Shown here: in pieces, positions 13,401-22,385 of the stretch
Layout: every line of letters begins with the position of its first letter
Numbering within the stretch: position 1 is the first letter of the stretch
Position numbers and translations under genes: made by a program
The notes under the pieces: generated by a model
The model's input: the letters and a program-made list of their open reading frames with translations, nothing else
Databases searched by the model: none
What the model was told of the DNA's origin: nothing
Source of the DNA: Uranotaenia lowii
Taxonomy: Eukaryota > Arthropoda > Insecta > Diptera > Culicidae
NCBI RefSeq assembly: GCF_029784155.1
Contig: NC_073692.1
Location: forward strand, 325,471,406 to 325,535,405
Reading direction: 5' to 3'
DNA: 64,000 nucleotides

Positions 13401-15420
13401 ATCCTAGCCATCCTACCTAACCAACAAGTGCCGAACTTTGGGAGTGGTTGCAACAAGATGTAGGAAATCCCAAAGTGTACAAGTCTCGAGTTTCCCCGAT
13501 CACGGTGTGTTACAACTTGCGAACGGGTCCAATCGTGTGCAAGAGTGACACTCACTCTACGCGAGCGACGCGTACGTAGGAATTTATTCAAGTCCGAGCA
13601 TAGAGAGTAGCATCCTTCTCGGAGCTACATCACTCCCAAAATGTTGCATGTAGGTATTCAACCATCATCATGCCAACTCGATTCAGCTGCCGACGGGATT
13701 GAGTTCGCTCTTGGTTTGTAACATACCGAGATCTTGCGACGTTGCGACTAAGCGTTGATCGAATCGAAATCATTTCGTTTCCATCGCTGGTCGAGGATCC
13801 TCCACGACGTGAAATTGCCCATTTCAGTTCGTTCATACTAAAATCTTCGTTGTACTTCTTGTCAGAATTTCGGGGGTTTGGTCGAGTGAAGTGTTGTTTT
13901 TGGTTTTTTTCTTTTCGGTATTTTTCTGAATACTGTGCATCTGAGGATCTAAATTCGTATTCCGATGCTAAAGCTTCAGCTACTAATTTTCCATCATTGG
14001 TAGTACAGTCCGGTAATCGCAGAGTTATATTGTTGGATATTCTTTTCCCTTGGAGTCGATTGATTCGATTCCACAATTCAGCGGAGGAATTTTCAGAATT
14101 GATACTTTCGACAAATTGGCTCCAACTTTCTTCTTTGGCATCTTTTATTACCTTTCTGCATTCTGAGCGAGCTTCTTGGAATTTTTTTAAGGCTTCAATT
14201 TTTCCAGGATCATTATCGTCTATACGACGTAGGGCACGGAGATATTTTCGTCGTTTTTTTATTGCTTTTTGGACATCAGCACTCCACCAGGCAACCTCTT
14301 TCGAACCAATTCTGCCAGTTGTTTTCGGTATACAACGATCTGCAGCTTCGATTATTCTTTTTGAAAATTCTTCTGCTGTTAAGGTGTCTCTTGGGTTGAG
14401 ATAGTTACGTGTGAGTTCTCCGAAACTGTTCCAATCAGCTTTAGTGTAGATCCATTTGTTTTTGTGAGACATACTTTTATTTTTTCCAGTCAAGGAAATG
14501 ATGATCGGAAAATGATCGCTATCCGCTGTGTCGGGTAGAATATTCCACAGAAATTTAGATGCTATTGATGTTGAACAAAAAGAGACGTCTAGTGACTGAG
14601 TTTTTCCGCTGACTGGATCCAGACGAGTGTGGGACCCATCGTTTAGCACTAGCATTTCCTGTTCGACTATCGTTGAAAAGATCTGTTCTCCTCTTTTCTG
14701 AGGTTCGTTTCTGATAGGTACAATACGGCTTCCCCAGGCTGCGTGGTGAGCATTGAGATCACCAAGAAGTAGTATAGGTTTAGGTAGTGAAAGTAACATA
14801 TTATGAAGGTTTTCGGCGGCATCAGTTTGCGATGGTGGTAAGTAAACTGATACTACAGTTATTTCAGTCGGTAGGTACATACGTATGGCTATTGCTTGAA
14901 TCGAACTATCTACGGGAAGTCTGTTGAACAGTGTATCATTTCTGATTGCTAACCCTACACCTTGTCGACCATGTATTGAGCATGTCCCATGGAGCAAGGT
15001 GTATTGGTTCCCAATGAAGTTTGATCCTACATTTTTTTCGTTGGCGTTTGTTTCCTGTAAGCATACAATCATGGGTTGGTAATTTTTCAGCAATATTTGG
15101 AGGTCATTCCTGTGAGATCTCAAGCCACAAATGTTCCATTGTAGAGCAAAATTTGACTTCAAGTTGTCATCGTGTTCGATTTCGGGGATGATTACCGTAG
15201 ATGAATTTGATTCTTCTAGGTTCGTCGGTAGGATGTCATTATTAGTTGATTTTTCAGTAGTGCATGTATTGTTGGTATTATTTGACGTTGTATTGCCCAT
15301 TTCTTCAATAGGATTATCGCATGTTTTCTTTTTGAAAGATTTTCGGATGTTATCGGATTTATTATTAGAGATTGGCATCATTAAAAAATAAATAAATAAA
15401 TGTATAAGCAAAGTGGGCAT
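7404..15420 (-). CDS. LINE ORF2 polyprotein (endonuclease-RT-RNase H), interrupted
   Basis: Two coding parts, 15420-13790 and 9654-7404, are separated by the hAT insertion. If one copy of the 8-bp duplication is counted, they form a single frame of 1294 codons including the stop. The apurinic endonuclease comes first (about residues 91-320): QWNICGL, LQET, LLGDLNAHH and SDHFPI are all present. The reverse transcriptase follows, with LDISKAYD, VPQGSILS and the catalytic YADD at about residue 761. Next is RNase H, with YTDGSKLGNQTGAG and WIPGHAGIVGNEEAD. A C-terminal Cys/His cluster (CTFCGVQITVQHILVDC) closes the protein. The ATG lies 21 bases after the ORF1 stop. All the key residues I can check are intact, so the copy appears young, but it is inactive while the hAT element sits in it. 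Confidence 0.85.
10440..11122. mobile_element. 683-bp TIR element with GGGGTAAGTGGGGACG ends
   Basis: The left end GGGGTAAGTGGGGACG is mirrored at the right end by CGTCCCCACTTACCCC. Related words appear inside at about 10800 (GGGGTAAGTGTGGACGG) and again just outside at 11130 (GGGGTAAGTGAAGACG). This suggests tandem or nested copies of the same terminal unit. No coding frame is seen and I could not fix a target duplication. It is nested in the hAT element. Confidence 0.55.
12360..12870. repeat. Degenerate GACAAAATT-word tract
   Basis: Variants of TTGACAAAATTGACAAAA recur for about 500 bases inside the hAT element. A similar tract (AAAATGACCAAAAT words) is at about 26040-26400. Confidence 0.5.
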
Positions 15421-15441
15421 TCGATTTTTCGAAATTGGTAA

Positions 15442-16713
15442 TTATTCATCTTCAGACATAGCGTCAGCATCGGAGTTCGACCTGATGTTCGATTTCTTAG
15501 AATCCATTAAATGCAGCGGTGGCGAATGTAAAATACGTTTTCTACTCATACTGCGATTTAAAGTATCTTTTGGATTATATGGTTCTTTGTTATTTTTACT
15601 AAATTTTTGTTTTTCCAACCTAGATTGCTGGTGAATGAGATCTTTCCGCGAGTATCTGGGAGTAGGAGTTGTTGCATTGACATCGTTTTTTTGAGTCTGT
15701 GAGACAGTCCGTTTGTCTGTGAGTTTAGATTCCGTTGTTGGTATCTGCGTTCTCAGCAATTCAATTTCTTTTCGCATCTTGTCCATTTCTGATTGTAGCT
15801 TTTTTATGAGATTATCTTTTTCGGATTCGACTGTGATGTTGAGGCGCTGTTGAACTTTGCTGGCATAGGTTTCTTTACCCCACGTGCTGTTGATTTCCGT
15901 GCGTGCTTCATGGAACGTGATGCCCTTGTTCACTTTAAGGCGAATCACTGCCTCTTCCTTCCGGAAAACAGGACAGTCGCGACTAATCGGTGAGTGATCC
16001 CCCTTGCAGTGTTTACAAAACGACGCTTTCTCGCATTGCTTGTCTTTTTCCATGGTATGGTCTTCCGAGCAGGTTAGACAAATGGCCGGGCTGGTACATC
16101 GCTTAAGGGTGTGACCATAAGCTGCACAGTTTCGGCAAATCATAGGGGAGGGATAATAGGGCCTTGTTTTAATCCGAAGTAAACCGAAATTGACATATTC
16201 TGGAAGAACTGTGCTTCGAAAAGACAATACAAGAGTTGGAGTATTTTTAAACTTATTTTGGTTTTTTTCATCGCGTTTTTTAATTCGGCGGACTGCAGCT
16301 ATTTCTTGAACACTTAGTTCTTCAAGGAGTTCTTCTTCTTCCATATCAATCGTGTCGTAATCAACTATCACACCTTGTGTTATGCTCAGTGTAGGATGTG
16401 GTACCACTTCAACAGGGGTCTTCCCGCATAGAACAGTATTATACAATAACGATTTCCATTATCTTCCTCCTAAGACACACGAAAGATTAGCTTTATAGTT
16501 TTGGATTATTGATGTACGATTAAGGTAGTCTTTTTTCCATGGAATGGAATCGTTTGGACGCACTTTACGATACAGCGAACGGGTCGTTAAGTAGAGTAAC
16601 CATTCATTTTTTTTGCTTTTTTCTACTCGTTCTAAAACGGTTTGATCATTCGTGTTATCTTTATCTAATGATCCTCTCATAAAAAGGTAACGATAGAGCA
16701 TATCGTCACCCAA
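15442..16713 (-). pseudogene. LINE ORF1 (gag-like, zinc knuckles) with one in-frame stop
   Basis: From 16446 to 15442 the frame is open for 334 residues. It contains CRNCAAYGHTLKRC (CX2CX4HX4C), then CLTCSEDHTMEKDKQC and CKHCKGDHSPISRDC, and a lysine- and serine-rich tail. Upstream, 16713-16462 is open in the same frame and ends at TAA 16459-16461, so a single stop separates the two parts. The segment between LYRK and LLYNTVLCGK, roughly 120 bases, has no counterpart in the related fragment at 17407-17862. The stop may therefore have come in with a small insertion. The family role is RNA-binding protein of the retrotransposition particle. Confidence 0.75.
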
Positions 16714-16861
16714 TAATGAAAAGATTCAAACCCAATTTGGGGATTTGTTAATTTTATAAATTGCAATTGGATCTCCGCAAAAAATAAAAAAAAAAGTTTA
16801 ATGTACTCTTATTCATTTTATTTCACATACCTATAGTTTATTATTCCTCTAAAATGATTAA

Positions 16862-17173
16862 TTAAAAAAAACAAACCTTCCGCGGATGTTTGCAGGAACA
16901 GCTTCCGGATGTTCCATCGCTGCAGCACTTACGAACTGCAGCCTGCTGTTGCATCACTGCCAAACCGGTCGGCGGGTAGTGATGCTTTTCCTTGCATTGG
17001 TTCTGCCTCCGGAAGAAAAAGTTTCTTCGGATTTTTCCTCCAGCTTGTGCCTGAGAATAAAAAAACAATTTCAGTTTTCCACAATGAATACAAAAACGTA
17101 TTTTACTTACCCTCATATATCCTTCTTCGAAGCCTTCGTCTTCCGGTTCCAGTTTCGTAACTGGACGAGTCAT
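16862..17173 (-). CDS. Small cysteine-rich spliced gene candidate (unrecognised)
   Basis: Exon 1 (17173-17111, 21 codons) starts MTRPVTKLEPEDEGFEEGYMR and ends at a strong GTAAGT donor. A 60-base intron ends in TTTTATTCTCAG, and exon 2 runs 17050-16862 to TAA. The product would be 83 residues, with a basic middle (KIRRNFFFRRQNQ) and a Cys-rich end (KCCSDGTSGSCSCKH). The intron length is a multiple of three, so the unspliced frame is also open. Two AATAAA signals follow on the minus strand (rc of 16837-16842 and 16817-16822). The upstream 17174-17290 looks like a host promoter or leader. It sits between two LINE pieces, so it might instead be transposon-derived. Function unknown. Confidence 0.45.
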   Translation of the reverse strand: MTRPVTKLEPEDEGFEEGYMRVSKIRFCIHCGKLKLFFYSQAQAGGKIRRNFFFRRQNQCKEKHHYPPTGLAVMQQQAAVRKCCSDGTSGSCSCKHPRKVCFF

Positions 17174-17406
17174 AATAAAATTTGCCCGACCTGATCCGGG
17201 AGAAACTTTTTTTTACACAGTTTTACAACGCGTGTTGATGTGACAGCGAAGAAGTGTGTGCGTGTTGCTAAAATACTCAATTAATTCTGAAGACCATTAA
17301 TTGTATCTTTCTTAAATAGTTCTCTATCATTTGATTGCGTTGCAAAATTAATCATTTTGTTCCTAAGAATATTCATCGTATCTTTCGGGAATAATATTTT
17401 ATCCGT

Positions 17407-17862
17407 TCAAGCAAAGGCACATTTAGCCAAGATGCAATATCGAACGTTACTATTAATGTTATCAGAATAGAATGATACGGAAGATTCAGCGTACAGTATT
17501 GGCTCATGCGGGTTATCAATCAAAGTGTTCATGTTCATCAGTTTTTCGGCTATTTCAGGAGAGTATGTGCGGAGGGTATACATGGCACCTCGAGCTTCTT
17601 TGATCGCTCGCACATGCCTCGCGTTCGAGTAACCAATAGCTGTTTTGACGGAATTCCCTCTCAAGAAAGGGTTCTGTGGGAGTGAAGGGCGGTTCCCTTT
17701 TCGTTGCACGTCATCACTATCATAGCCATCTTCGTTAAATCTCATTCGGAGCTGGAGAACACGGAGCACTCCATCGTTTTGAGGACTTCTGCAATATGAC
17801 GGGAGTCTGCTAGTATCGAGGTCAGGAGGGTCATCATTACTACCAATTCCTATACCCGCCAT
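17407..17862 (-). pseudogene. I-type LINE ORF1 N-terminal fragment
   Basis: An ATG at 17862 opens 151 codons beginning MAGIGIGSNDDPPD. The block around NPFLRGNSVKTAIG...RGAMYTLRTYSPEIAEKL...TLIDN matches the layout of the RRM-like region of I-clade ORF1 proteins. It also resembles the corresponding part of the neighbouring LINE (LFMRGS...LYLTTRS). It stops at TGA 17407-17409, but the same frame stays open beyond it to about 17280, consistent with decay. It could be the 5' part of a second LINE copy, or the displaced 5' end of the main element. Identification rests on remembered family patterns. Confidence 0.5.
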
Positions 17863-18465
17863 GACGGGTTTTTTAGTTAGACTACACCACTCTTAGTAGA
17901 TTTGTTTGCAGCGGTACGCTTCAGAATCAAAGATGGACACTAAAGAACTGGCAACTTAGGCAGTTGACCTTGAAGTTGTATCACCGCGTGTTTTTCTGTA
18001 GCTGATCAGTGCCACAAAAGAAAATGATTCACGACTTTAGCCAAACTTCCACTTATTTAAGTCGGTTTTTCGAATAACTTAACATTCCCAACGAAGGGAT
18101 GACTTTTTCTGGAAATAATAATCTCTTAACAGAGATTAGTACACTTGAAAACCACCAAAAAAAAAAACTAAGCCAAAGGTAGACACAACCGATATCGAGC
18201 AGTACTCGATAAGAACTGATCTTGAACTCGATCATTATAACTTCCACTACTTTCGATATTTCAATAACAATTCTTGATAACAATTAAATTCCAACTGATA
18301 ATATCAAATTCCAAAAAACACATAGGTAATTGAGAAACCGAGAACAAAAAGATTTTTTTTAAATGGTGTTTCAAAATGTTTTAAGAGAATCAAAACAAAC
18401 ATATACATTCTGGACAAAGATTGAGTAAGATTGAGGAATCAACGGTTGCCAGAAACTGTGAAACT
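17863..18465. other. Non-coding; possible LINE 5' UTR up to 18218
   Basis: No gene is seen. If the ATCTTGAACTC duplication at 18219-18229 is real, 17863-18218 is the 5' UTR of a LINE read on the minus strand and starting CAGTTCTTATCGAG. The remainder is AT-rich and includes the 3' flank of the glutaredoxin-like gene. Confidence 0.35.
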
Positions 18466-18754
18466 TCATTTCAATTCCTGCAACCTCCTCTCCAACAGAT
18501 CCGCATTCAACCGGTGCATGCAGAGATATTGACCATTCAAATGCAGCACCGGAATGTCGTTCCGATAAAGCCTAAGGTACCGTACATTTTCCTTCTTGGT
18601 AATGTCCACCTTCTCCAAGCGATAACGGCCGGAAAAACGCACCTCCAATTCCTGCATTAAATCGTTACACAGACTGCAATGATCGTGGGTGAACAGCGTC
18701 AGAGTAGGCAATGTTTGCTGACCTGTCTGGGGATCTTTCGGGCTGGGATTAGCT
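18466..18754 (-). CDS. Glutaredoxin-like protein (C5orf63 / YDR286C family), last exon
   Basis: The exon begins after a clear acceptor (polypyrimidine, CAG at 18757-18755). It encodes ANPSPKDPQTGQQTLPTLTLFTHD followed by the redox motif CSLC. Then come EVRFSGRYRLEKVDITKKEN, the cis-proline-type loop DIPVLHLNG, and a C-terminal helix ending RRLQELK. This is the compact thioredoxin fold of the DUF836/C5orf63 family, about 95 residues here. The function is presumed thiol-disulfide exchange; mitochondrial location is common in the family but not shown here. The intron phase implies an upstream exon, but none with an ATG and a matching donor is visible between here and the Acat1 3' end. The first exon may lie beyond Acat1, or the gene may be broken. 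Confidence 0.75.
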
Positions 18755-18989
18755 CTGAAAAAAATGGATTTCGGAGGAAGTTGATAAGGATTAGGGGTAG
18801 AAGAGAGAACGAAAAAAACAGCTTTAATTTGTTATAAAATTCAAACTTTTATTTCACGGTTACATAAGAAGGTTGATAAGGTAATAAATGCACTTTCAAA
18901 TCAAATTGATAATCCCTGATTGCGTTCTAGAACGCTGTTGTACAGCATCTAGTGGAAGCACTTGTGTGTGTTTGAGGCTAAAGGAAATC

Positions 18990-20416
18990 TTACAATTTTT
19001 CAATCAGGATCGAGGAAGCGCCACCGCCTCCGTTGCAGATCGAAGCGCATCCGATTTCGCCGGCCTTGAGTGAATGCGCCAGATGGGTAACGAGACGTGC
19101 TCCGGACATTCCGATTGGATGACCTAAGGAAACAGCTCCCCCATGGATGTTAACCTTCGATGGGTCCAGATCCAATTTGCGCTGATTGGCCACAACGACT
19201 ACCGAGAAAGCTTCGTTGATTTCCCACATGGCAACATCTTCTTTGCGGACTCCGGTTTGTTGAAGAAGTTTCGGTACAGCTAGGGCAGGGGCGATTGGGA
19301 AATCGATGGGGTCAGTTTCGGCATCAGCGAATCCAACAATGCGAGCCAGAGGTTTGCACTTAAACTTCTCGGCAGCTTCAGCGGTCATCAGAATTACGGC
19401 TGAAGCTCCGTCGTTTAAGGTCGAGGCATTGCCAGCGGTCACGGTACCACCCTCTCGTTGAAACACAGTAGCGAGTTGACCGAACTTATCGAAATTAACC
19501 CGTTTGTATTCTTCATCCTCCTTTACGATGATATCTGGTTTACCACGTTTGCCGGGGATTGTCACCGGAGTAATTTCGGCATCGAAAGCCTTGTCAGCCC
19601 AGGCTGCAGCGCTGCGTTTGTAGCTGCTCAAAGCAAATTCATCCTGGTCCTGTCGGGTGATACCCATTTTCTTAGCCGTATTCTCAGCACAGTTACCCAT
19701 GTGGAATTTGTTGTAGACATCAGTCAACCCATCAAATACTATTCCATCCTGTAGCTGGACTCCTCCATAGGGAGTCGCACCACGCTTCAAATAGTAAGGC
19801 ACATTCGACATCGATTCCATGCCGCCGGCCAGAACCACGCTGCCGTGACCCAACATCAGTGTCTGGGCTCCGAGCATAATACTTTTCATACCCGATGAGC
19901 ACACCTTATTGACAGTGGTGCAAATTGTGCTCTTGGGCAGTCCAGCAAAAATAACGGCCTGTCTAGCCGGAGCCTGACCCAATCCTGCTGCATTGACATT
20001 ACCAATGTAAACCTCCTCAATATCGCTTCCAGCGATTCCGGCCTGCTTCACTGCCCCCTGAACGGCAACAGCCCCAAGTTGGGTAGCCGATAGCGACGAA
20101 AGAGAACTCTGGAAGCTCCCAATCGGAGTACGAGTAGCGGCCACAATGACCACATCGTTTCGTTTGGTCGAATAACGACGAACTCCCTGGGCCAGTGCCT
20201 GAAAAACACAATACAGACCCGATTAGTTCCAGGTTTGATTGATTACATAAACATCTTCAGTCGCGCCACGATACAAATGGAACAAGTCAAAACGAATAAT
20301 AATAAGCTTACATAGTAATGCTAAGAGGTTAAACCAGATTTGAAACCGGCCTTAGTAACAAGACTTTAGGAAGCAAAACTATACCATATTCTTACCTGAT
20401 TTAGTTTCAGTAACAT
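18990..20416 (-). CDS. Acat1: Acetyl-CoA acetyltransferase, mitochondrial (thiolase)
   Basis: Exon 1 (20416-20396, MLLKLNQ) joins exon 2 (20198-18990) through a 197-base intron, giving 409 residues. The first 22 residues ([22 protein letters not shown]) have the Arg-rich, acid-free character of a mitochondrial presequence. The thiolase signature elements are in place: the acyl-accepting Cys in [10 protein letters not shown] (Cys107), [32 protein letters not shown] (His367), and the second catalytic Cys in CNGGGG (Cys395). The enzyme interconverts two acetyl-CoA with acetoacetyl-CoA and CoA, in ketone-body and isoleucine metabolism. A poly(A) signal lies at 18853-18848. Length and motifs are normal for the family, and the gene looks intact. 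Cytosolic ACAT2 is less likely because of the presequence. Confidence 0.95.
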
Positions 20417-20839
20417 TTCGATCTTTTTTTTAACTAAAAAAACTTATGAGATGTTCCTGGATTTTTGTGGGCAGGTCGTTATCAGCCAAACAGAACTTAT
20501 CTACGTCGTATGGTTAGGGAAATTTGGCCAAATTGATATTAATTTATTCGGCCGAGCAAGCACTAGGAGCAACGTGAGATGCAGACAAGCAACTGAGAAG
20601 TTACCAACACCGGGAGAGCAGGAATTTCGCCTTTTACTTATCGATTCATTCTTTTTCGGTTGATTAGGGGACGTCACTAGGCTTTTCTTAAGTGTTTTTT
20701 CCTTAAATTTTTGGATAGAGAAAAATAATTTGAATTATTCAATTCTCTTCATGGTCGTTTCTTTAACCTCAATGTCACACATGCAAAGTTTTGCAGGGGT
20801 TTTTCCTGGATGAAAATGCATTGATTTGATTCTTAAGGC
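20417..20839. promoter_or_regulatory. Acat1 5' leader and upstream region
   Basis: Moderately GC-richer sequence (about 20430-20660) lies directly upstream of the Acat1 start on the minus strand and is presumably its leader and promoter. No TATA box or initiator could be assigned with confidence. Confidence 0.35.
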
Positions 20840-21268
20840 CGTTTTCAATCTAAATCTTAAATTTGAATCTGAAAACTGAAGTCTGAATCAGAAATCTAAA
20901 TCTAAAATTTCAATCTGGAATCTGCTTTATAAAACTGAATCTGAAAGTTGAATCTGGATTTGAAATCTGAATTTAGATCTGATTTCTGATTATAAAATCT
21001 AAGTCAGAATCTGAATCATCTGAATCTGTAATCTGAATTTTAAACCTGAATTTGAATCTGAAATCTGAATCTAAAATCTAGTCTGAAATATAAATCTGAA
21101 ATCTGAATCTGAAGTGTGAATCTGAATACTGATTCTTAAAAATGAATTTAGATTTTAAATCTAAATTTGAATAAGACTGTTTCTGAAATCTTATCTCTAA
21201 TCTAAATCTGAATTTGATATCTAAAATCTGGATCTGAATTTGAAATCTGGATCTAGAATCTGAAATCT
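20840..21268. repeat. Degenerate AATCTGAA-word tract
   Basis: Dense variants of AATCTGAAATCTGAATCTG run for over 400 bases and continue at 21535-21720 after the solo LTR. Confidence 0.65.
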
Positions 21269-21272
21269 TAAT

Positions 21273-21514
21273 TGTTGGGAGGACACCCCTACACAACCTT
21301 ATCACCATCATCATTATCAGTGGGCTCATCGTCTGACACATTCTGTCAGAGCGACTGACGTCTACCACCCATCAAGAACACCAATTGTGCAAGACATTCG
21401 AATTCACCACTCTAATCAAGAACCACACCGTTTATTCTTTTAGTTTTATCAATCGTGTAATAAAGTTTTTAATATGTTAGATGTATAAATCATCGGCCTA
21501 TTTATTATACAACA
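21273..21514. mobile_element. Solo LTR (242 bp)
   Basis: The block begins TGTTGGGAGGAC and ends TACAACA, so its ends are TGTTG...CAACA. It is flanked by TAAT on both sides (21269-21272 and 21515-21518). It carries an AATAAA signal near 21460 and has a base composition unlike the word tract it interrupts. A TG...CA block of this size with a 4-bp duplication and no internal genes fits a solo LTR. The LTR class is not determined; 4 bp favours gypsy-type. Confidence 0.55.
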
Positions 21515-21534
21515 TAATTTGACACATCCTAATC

Positions 21535-21720
21535 TGAAAATCAAATTTGGTTTTGAAAACTGAATCTGTAATCTGAATCTGAAATCTTAATCATAAATTA
21601 TTGATTTTTGCTGTATTTGAACTGAAATATCGAATATTATATCTGAAAACTCAATTCAAAATTTTGGTCCAGATTTCTGAAATTTCGATTTAAGATCTAA
21701 ATCCAAAATCTAAAATTAAA
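21535..21720. repeat. AATCTGAA-word tract, right part
   Basis: Continuation of the tract at 20840-21268, split by the solo LTR. Confidence 0.5.
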
Positions 21721-21749
21721 CAACACCCCTATTTCAAAGAAACTGACAG

Positions 21750-22385
21750 ACAGCAGACTTGACAGTTTCTCTGACGGAGAGAGAAAACTTACAGCAAGTT
21801 CGTGGAAAAGTGGAAGTGGTGTTCTGTGTGTGAGCGGATGAATGAAAATTGTTCGTCTGTTTTGTGGGGATTTTTCCTGTTATTATTGGAACGAAGAAAA
21901 ACAACTCCTTTATTGATTTGTTCGAAAATCTAAATTTAAGCATAGTTTAATGGTTCAAAATAGTTGCTGAACAGAGGCTCAAGTATGGTGAATTAAGCTG
22001 AACGCTTTTGTGGATCGATGAGGGATCGAAATTGATCGCTTTTGATGATGATGAATTTGGTCAAAATTGGAATCTACGTTCTACCGATCCAATTTGTGCG
22101 TGAGAAAATCACTCAATCGTGAAGGGGGATTCCATTTATCGAATCTGCTGTTATCAGAAGTGAAATCGAATTGATTCGCTAACAAGTGGTAATTACTGGG
22201 TTTGAGATAGTCTAGTAAACGTTTGAATAACTTCCTTATGATTATGTTTTAGGTTTTCAAGTTCGCCCTAAGGTCGTTCGACGGGCCATTTTTGGAAAGC
22301 TCAAAGTGAGAAGAGGAAAAAGGGTATCACAAATAACAAAAAAAAATCCCTTCGCTAGCTAACTAAACCGAAGAGGAAAAAGGCA
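21750..22385 (+). promoter_or_regulatory. Diap2 promoter and 5' leader, possibly with a leader intron
   Basis: The region just upstream of the Diap2 ATG changes from word repeats to ordinary sequence at about 21750. A possible leader intron runs from about 22187 (GTAATT) to AG at about 22254. The ATG context is AAGGCAATGAA. Confidence 0.35.

Larger units (their letters stand above)
9663..13789. mobile_element. 4127-bp hAT-type DNA transposon, non-autonomous
   Basis: The ends are CAGCGATGGAAA (left) and its exact reverse complement (right). They are flanked by identical 8-bp copies of GTCGAGGA at 9655-9662 and 13790-13797. An 8-bp duplication with CAGNGATG ends is diagnostic of the hAT superfamily. 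No transposase frame is present. A 29-bp near-identical segment (CCCCGATCACGGTGTG...) occurs in the same orientation near both ends, at about 9937 and 13497, so the subterminal parts share sequence. A further TIR element lies inside at 10440-11122. The target is LINE ORF2, just upstream of the RT domain. Confidence 0.9.
7318..16740 (-). mobile_element. I-like non-LTR retrotransposon, split by a hAT element
   Basis: Read on the minus strand the element has ORF1 (zinc knuckles), ORF2 (endonuclease, reverse transcriptase, RNase H), a short 3' UTR and a poly(A) tail seen as a T run at 7318-7330. Clade I is inferred from the ORF1 knuckles and the RNase H domain after the RT; Jockey and CR1 elements lack RNase H. 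The right-hand (5') boundary is uncertain. It may be truncated near 16740. Alternatively the 11-bp word ATCTTGAACTC, next to the poly(A) at 7307-7317 and again at 18219-18229, is a target duplication placing the 5' end at 18218. That second reading is hard to reconcile with the spliced gene candidate at 16862-17173. Confidence 0.85.

Noticed and set aside
13298..13591. Arg-rich ORF inside the hAT right end
   Set aside because: Covers the same subterminal repeat; low complexity and no domain.
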